Assembly (NCBI GenBank): GCA_045534165.1 | Contig: JAZSJD010000038.1 | Span: 1-23,263, forward strand | Reading direction: 5' to 3' | DNA: 23,263 nucleotides | Source of the DNA: SIG575 sp045534165 | GTDB taxonomy: Bacteria; Bacillota; Clostridia; Oscillospirales; Acutalibacteraceae | Shown here: in pieces, positions 21,866 to 23,263 of the stretch | Layout: every line of letters begins with the position of its first letter | Numbering within the stretch: the first letter of the stretch is position 1 | Translations under genes and position numbers: made by a program | Notes under the pieces: generated by a model | Databases searched by the model: none | What the model was told of the DNA's origin: nothing | Seen by the model: the letters and a program-made list of their open reading frames with translations, nothing else

Positions 21866-22825
21866 TTAGATTTTATTATTTAATATGTAATTAGCGATTG
21901 TCACGTCGTTTCTCCAGTGTGACAGATGAAATACAGAAACAGCCATTACCGCAAGTTTGTCGTATGATACAGGAAGACCATTTTCTATGGCAAGCTTTTT
22001 GTTATCGCCACGTACGAAATATTTTTTGATAATCTCATTTTTATCAAAAGGCCTTGGCTTTTTAGTTGTTTTGTCAATGTTGTATTTGTTCCATCTTCTG
22101 ATGATTTCCTTTTCCAACTTTTCTCGATATTCAGGTTCGGTTTCAAGTTTTTCAAGATAAAAGTTGTAGGTTCTGAATGCTTGTACAGCTCTCATTGCGT
22201 GGTAATCAATCTGATTATTCATTTCTTCCTCGGTGAAAACTTTGTTTTCTGTTCCGTCAAAATATGAGCTGACGAAATCCACATCTTCAGGCAAAATTCT
22301 TTGTAAAGTCATTTTACCACCCTTGCCTTGTCTTACACGGACACAAGGGTATCCTGATTCGTCAATCACAAAATCGTTGCCACGGAGGTTTTTAAGTTCG
22401 TCTCTTCTTATTCCAACGTTTTTCTGAAAATTAACACTATAGGCGTATTTGGGATTATTTTCATCACCATTGGTACGATAGTGTTTTCTTTCTTTTCTTG
22501 AGCGAGTGTTGTCTGCAGTGTGTCTTGTGGGAAGATTCAGAAGTGAAAGATCCACTCCATGGTAAAGTGCAACAGGAACAAGATAAGTGTGAATTGTACT
22601 TGCACTTAAGCCTTTTTCGATCAGATGTTGCACATAGTCTTTTATGTGCTCCATACATTCTGCTTTGGTTTTGCAACCGTAGTGTTCTCTACAGAATTTT
22701 ATGAATCTTCTGTAGTTGATCTTGTAGTATTTACGAGTTACATTGTTTTCGTAACGAACGAAAAATACACAAGATTCGTCATAAAGTTTTCTTGATTTGC
22801 TTTGTTTGTAATGTTTTTTCTTCAT
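21866..22825 (-). CDS. Divergent tyrosine-recombinase-like protein
   Basis: A 319-aa basic protein with a probable N-terminal SAM-like core-binding domain (about 20-100) and a catalytic domain with recognisable integrase boxes: GIRRDEL (138-144; Arg140 as catalytic Arg), GKGGK (167-171; Lys), HAMR (209-212; His and Arg) and a final LSHWRNDVTIANYI with His303 and Tyr313 as the likely nucleophile. About 94 residues separate the HxxR and LSH boxes where about 26 is usual, so a charged helical insertion of about 70 residues interrupts the domain. It may be an active integrase, an inversion enzyme or a fold-only DNA-binding protein. An AGGA site lies 7 nt before the ATG. Confidence 0.75.
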   Translation of the reverse strand: MKKKHYKQSKSRKLYDESCVFFVRYENNVTRKYYKINYRRFIKFCREHYGCKTKAECMEHIKDYVQHLIEKGLSASTIHTYLVPVALYHGVDLSLLNLPTRHTADNTRSRKERKHYRTNGDENNPKYAYSVNFQKNVGIRRDELKNLRGNDFVIDESGYPCVRVRQGKGGKMTLQRILPEDVDFVSSYFDGTENKVFTEEEMNNQIDYHAMRAVQAFRTYNFYLEKLETEPEYREKLEKEIIRRWNKYNIDKTTKKPRPFDKNEIIKKYFVRGDNKKLAIENGLPVSYDKLAVMAVSVFHLSHWRNDVTIANYILNNKI

Positions 22826-22849
22826 AAAACATTCCTACTTTCTATTAAA

Positions 22850-22878
22850 ATTTTATTTGGAAAGTTTCTGCTTTGCAA
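22850..22878 (-). promoter_or_regulatory. Predicted promoter of the recombinase-like gene
   Basis: On the minus strand TTGCAA (22873-22878), a 17-bp spacer and TAAAAT (22850-22855), 25 nt before the ATG at 22825. An inverted repeat GGAAAGT / ACTTTCC (22859-22865 / 22882-22888) brackets the -35 and could be an operator. Confidence 0.5.
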
Positions 22879-22938
22879 CGGACTTTCCACCATCCACGCA
22901 CAAGGCGAGTTAAACTGTCAAGGGCTTATTCTGAAAGC

Positions 22939-22961
22939 GATGTTTTCTGAACAAAAACATC
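22939..22961. repeat. 8-bp inverted repeat
   Basis: GATGTTTT (22939-22946) and AAAACATC (22954-22961) with a 7-nt loop; no U-tract follows on either strand. Confidence 0.5.
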
Positions 22962-23034
22962 CGATAAGGTGGATACACACCATATCGCCGAAATGATTTC
23001 TGAGTAGAAAAAATCACTCAAAAACCATTCATTC

Positions 23035-23087
23035 TATCCACTAACTGGTTATTCCAGCAATTTTGCCGTAATAACCATTAGTGGATA
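23035..23087. repeat. Long inverted repeat with structured loop
   Basis: Arms at 23035-23053 and 23070-23087 are complementary over 18 bp apart from one bulged base. The 16-nt loop itself contains a short GCAA/TTGC repeat. The outer arms end in TATCCAC/GTGGATA; the same 7-mer recurs at 22969-22975. Confidence 0.8.
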
Positions 23088-23115
23088 CGGTTCTTTTCTT
23101 TCGAAAAGCTACCGT
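23087..23115. repeat. Imperfect hairpin next to the long inverted repeat
   Basis: ACGGT (23087-23091) pairs with ACCGT (23111-23115) and CTTTTC (23093-23098) with GAAAAG (23103-23108), around a 4-nt loop. It lies directly between the long inverted repeat and the short leader ORF. Confidence 0.5.
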
Positions 23116-23133
23116 TTCCGTGATGAAAACAAT

Positions 23134-23166
23134 TCAAAAATCAGTACGTTTTTTCTTTGTTCTCAT
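23134..23166 (-). CDS. Possible 10-codon leader peptide
   Basis: ATG at 23166 encodes MRTKKKRTDF and then a TGA stop. AAAGGAGG lies 4 nt upstream, one of the best ribosome sites in the window, and is partly held in the 23174-23214 hairpin. The Lys/Arg-rich sequence is short enough to act only as a cis-acting leader. It precedes several hairpins and then the recombinase-like gene. Function is inference. Confidence 0.35.
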   Translation of the reverse strand: MRTKKKRTDF

Positions 23167-23173
23167 CACACCT

Positions 23174-23214
23174 CCTTTCAGAATTTAGTTTGGTAGGGAC
23201 AAAATTCTGAAAGG
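23174..23214. repeat. 13-bp inverted repeat overlapping the leader's ribosome site
   Basis: Arms at 23174-23186 and 23202-23214 are perfect over 13 bp with a 15-nt loop. On the minus-strand RNA the 3' arm ends within the AAAGGAGG ribosome site of the 10-codon ORF. Confidence 0.75.
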
Positions 23215-23263
23215 ACATTGTCAACCCGAAAACCCTTTCTTAGTCCGCAAAGTGTTTTCAGGA

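Larger units (their letters stand above)
19431..23263. mobile_element. Left part of an integrative mobile element (right end outside the window)
   Basis: The segment begins at a large serine recombinase reading toward chromosomal housekeeping genes, the usual position of such a gene at an element end. It continues with a small membrane protein, a 66-aa protein, a tyrosine-recombinase-like protein and a structured non-coding stretch, all minus-strand. No relaxase, coupling protein or replication gene is visible, so ICE, mobilizable element or prophage-like island cannot be told apart. Left boundary is inferred from the end of the recombinase; no att repeat could be paired because the right end is missing. 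Confidence 0.65.
22826..23263. other. 438-bp structured stretch without a substantial gene
   Basis: No long open frame with a ribosome site is present on either strand. It contains at least four inverted repeats (22939-22961, 23035-23087, 23087-23115, 23174-23214), three copies of GTGGATA/TATCCAC, a 10-codon ORF with a strong ribosome site, and a promoter next to the recombinase-like gene. Possible roles are a regulatory leader, a transfer origin or a binding region for element proteins. Confidence 0.7.

Noticed and set aside
23178..23261. Minus-strand open frame entering from the right edge (27 codons, ending at TGA 23178-23180)
   Set aside because: It has no start in the window and its last codons form the perfect hairpin arms at 23174-23214, so the bases look constrained as structure rather than code. 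It could still be the tail of a gene beyond the edge.
22826..23263. T-box or known riboswitch in the structured leader
   Set aside because: No T-box AGGGTGGNACCGCG-like antiterminator motif and no terminator stem plus T-run in the minus-strand direction before the gene.
1..23263. CRISPR array, rRNA or tRNA genes
   Set aside because: No regularly spaced direct repeats and no recognisable structural RNA sequence on either strand.

Overview
The window looks like an AT-rich chromosome segment from an anaerobic, gut-type Clostridia (Firmicutes), probably near the Ruminococcaceae/Oscillospiraceae. That placement is inferred from strong AGGAGG-type ribosome sites, consensus sigma-A promoters, YwlE-type phosphatase and Bacillota-style DNA polymerase I sequences, and a clostridial type of mobile element. 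No rRNA, tRNA or CRISPR array is visible, and genus cannot be fixed from the sequence alone.

Region 1 (1-6500, minus strand) is core metabolism and information processing. It holds a GTP-type PEP carboxykinase (pckG) with its own promoter. Upstream of it, polA, an arginine-phosphatase/RimI acetyltransferase fusion and tsaD are tightly coupled, each junction an ATGA overlap. Region 2 (6534-7574, plus strand) is a small unknown protein coupled to an RluA-type pseudouridine synthase, closed by a bidirectional terminator.

Region 3 (7584-11740, minus strand) is a self-contained export operon: a MarR repressor followed by the two halves of a heterodimeric ABC exporter with one degenerate ATPase site. 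A consensus promoter with a perfect inverted-repeat operator abutting the -10 drives it. Region 4 (11741-14549, minus strand) carries a Cu/Zn superoxide dismutase without an obvious signal peptide and a GH36 alpha-galactosidase, each with its own terminator. Region 5 (14601-17911, plus strand) holds rsmE and an NSUN-type rRNA m5C methyltransferase as a coupled pair, then an orphan DRE-TIM/HMGL-like enzyme under a near-consensus promoter. The rsmE and alpha-galactosidase promoters diverge and share their -35 base pairs. Region 6 (17913-19429, minus strand) is an aldo/keto reductase plus a YcxB-like membrane protein.

Region 7 (about 19431 to the right end) is the left part of a mobile element. 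It has a large serine recombinase split by a single-base deletion in an A-run, a one-span membrane protein of unknown function, a 66-aa protein, and a divergent tyrosine-recombinase-like protein with a roughly 70-residue insertion in its catalytic domain. At the right edge is a 438-bp stretch with no substantial gene and dense inverted repeats, including a hairpin that partly sequesters the ribosome site of a 10-codon leader ORF. The element continues past the window, so its right end and most cargo are not visible. The least explained parts are this structured leader, the membrane protein behind an operator-spanning promoter, and the orphan DRE-TIM enzyme.
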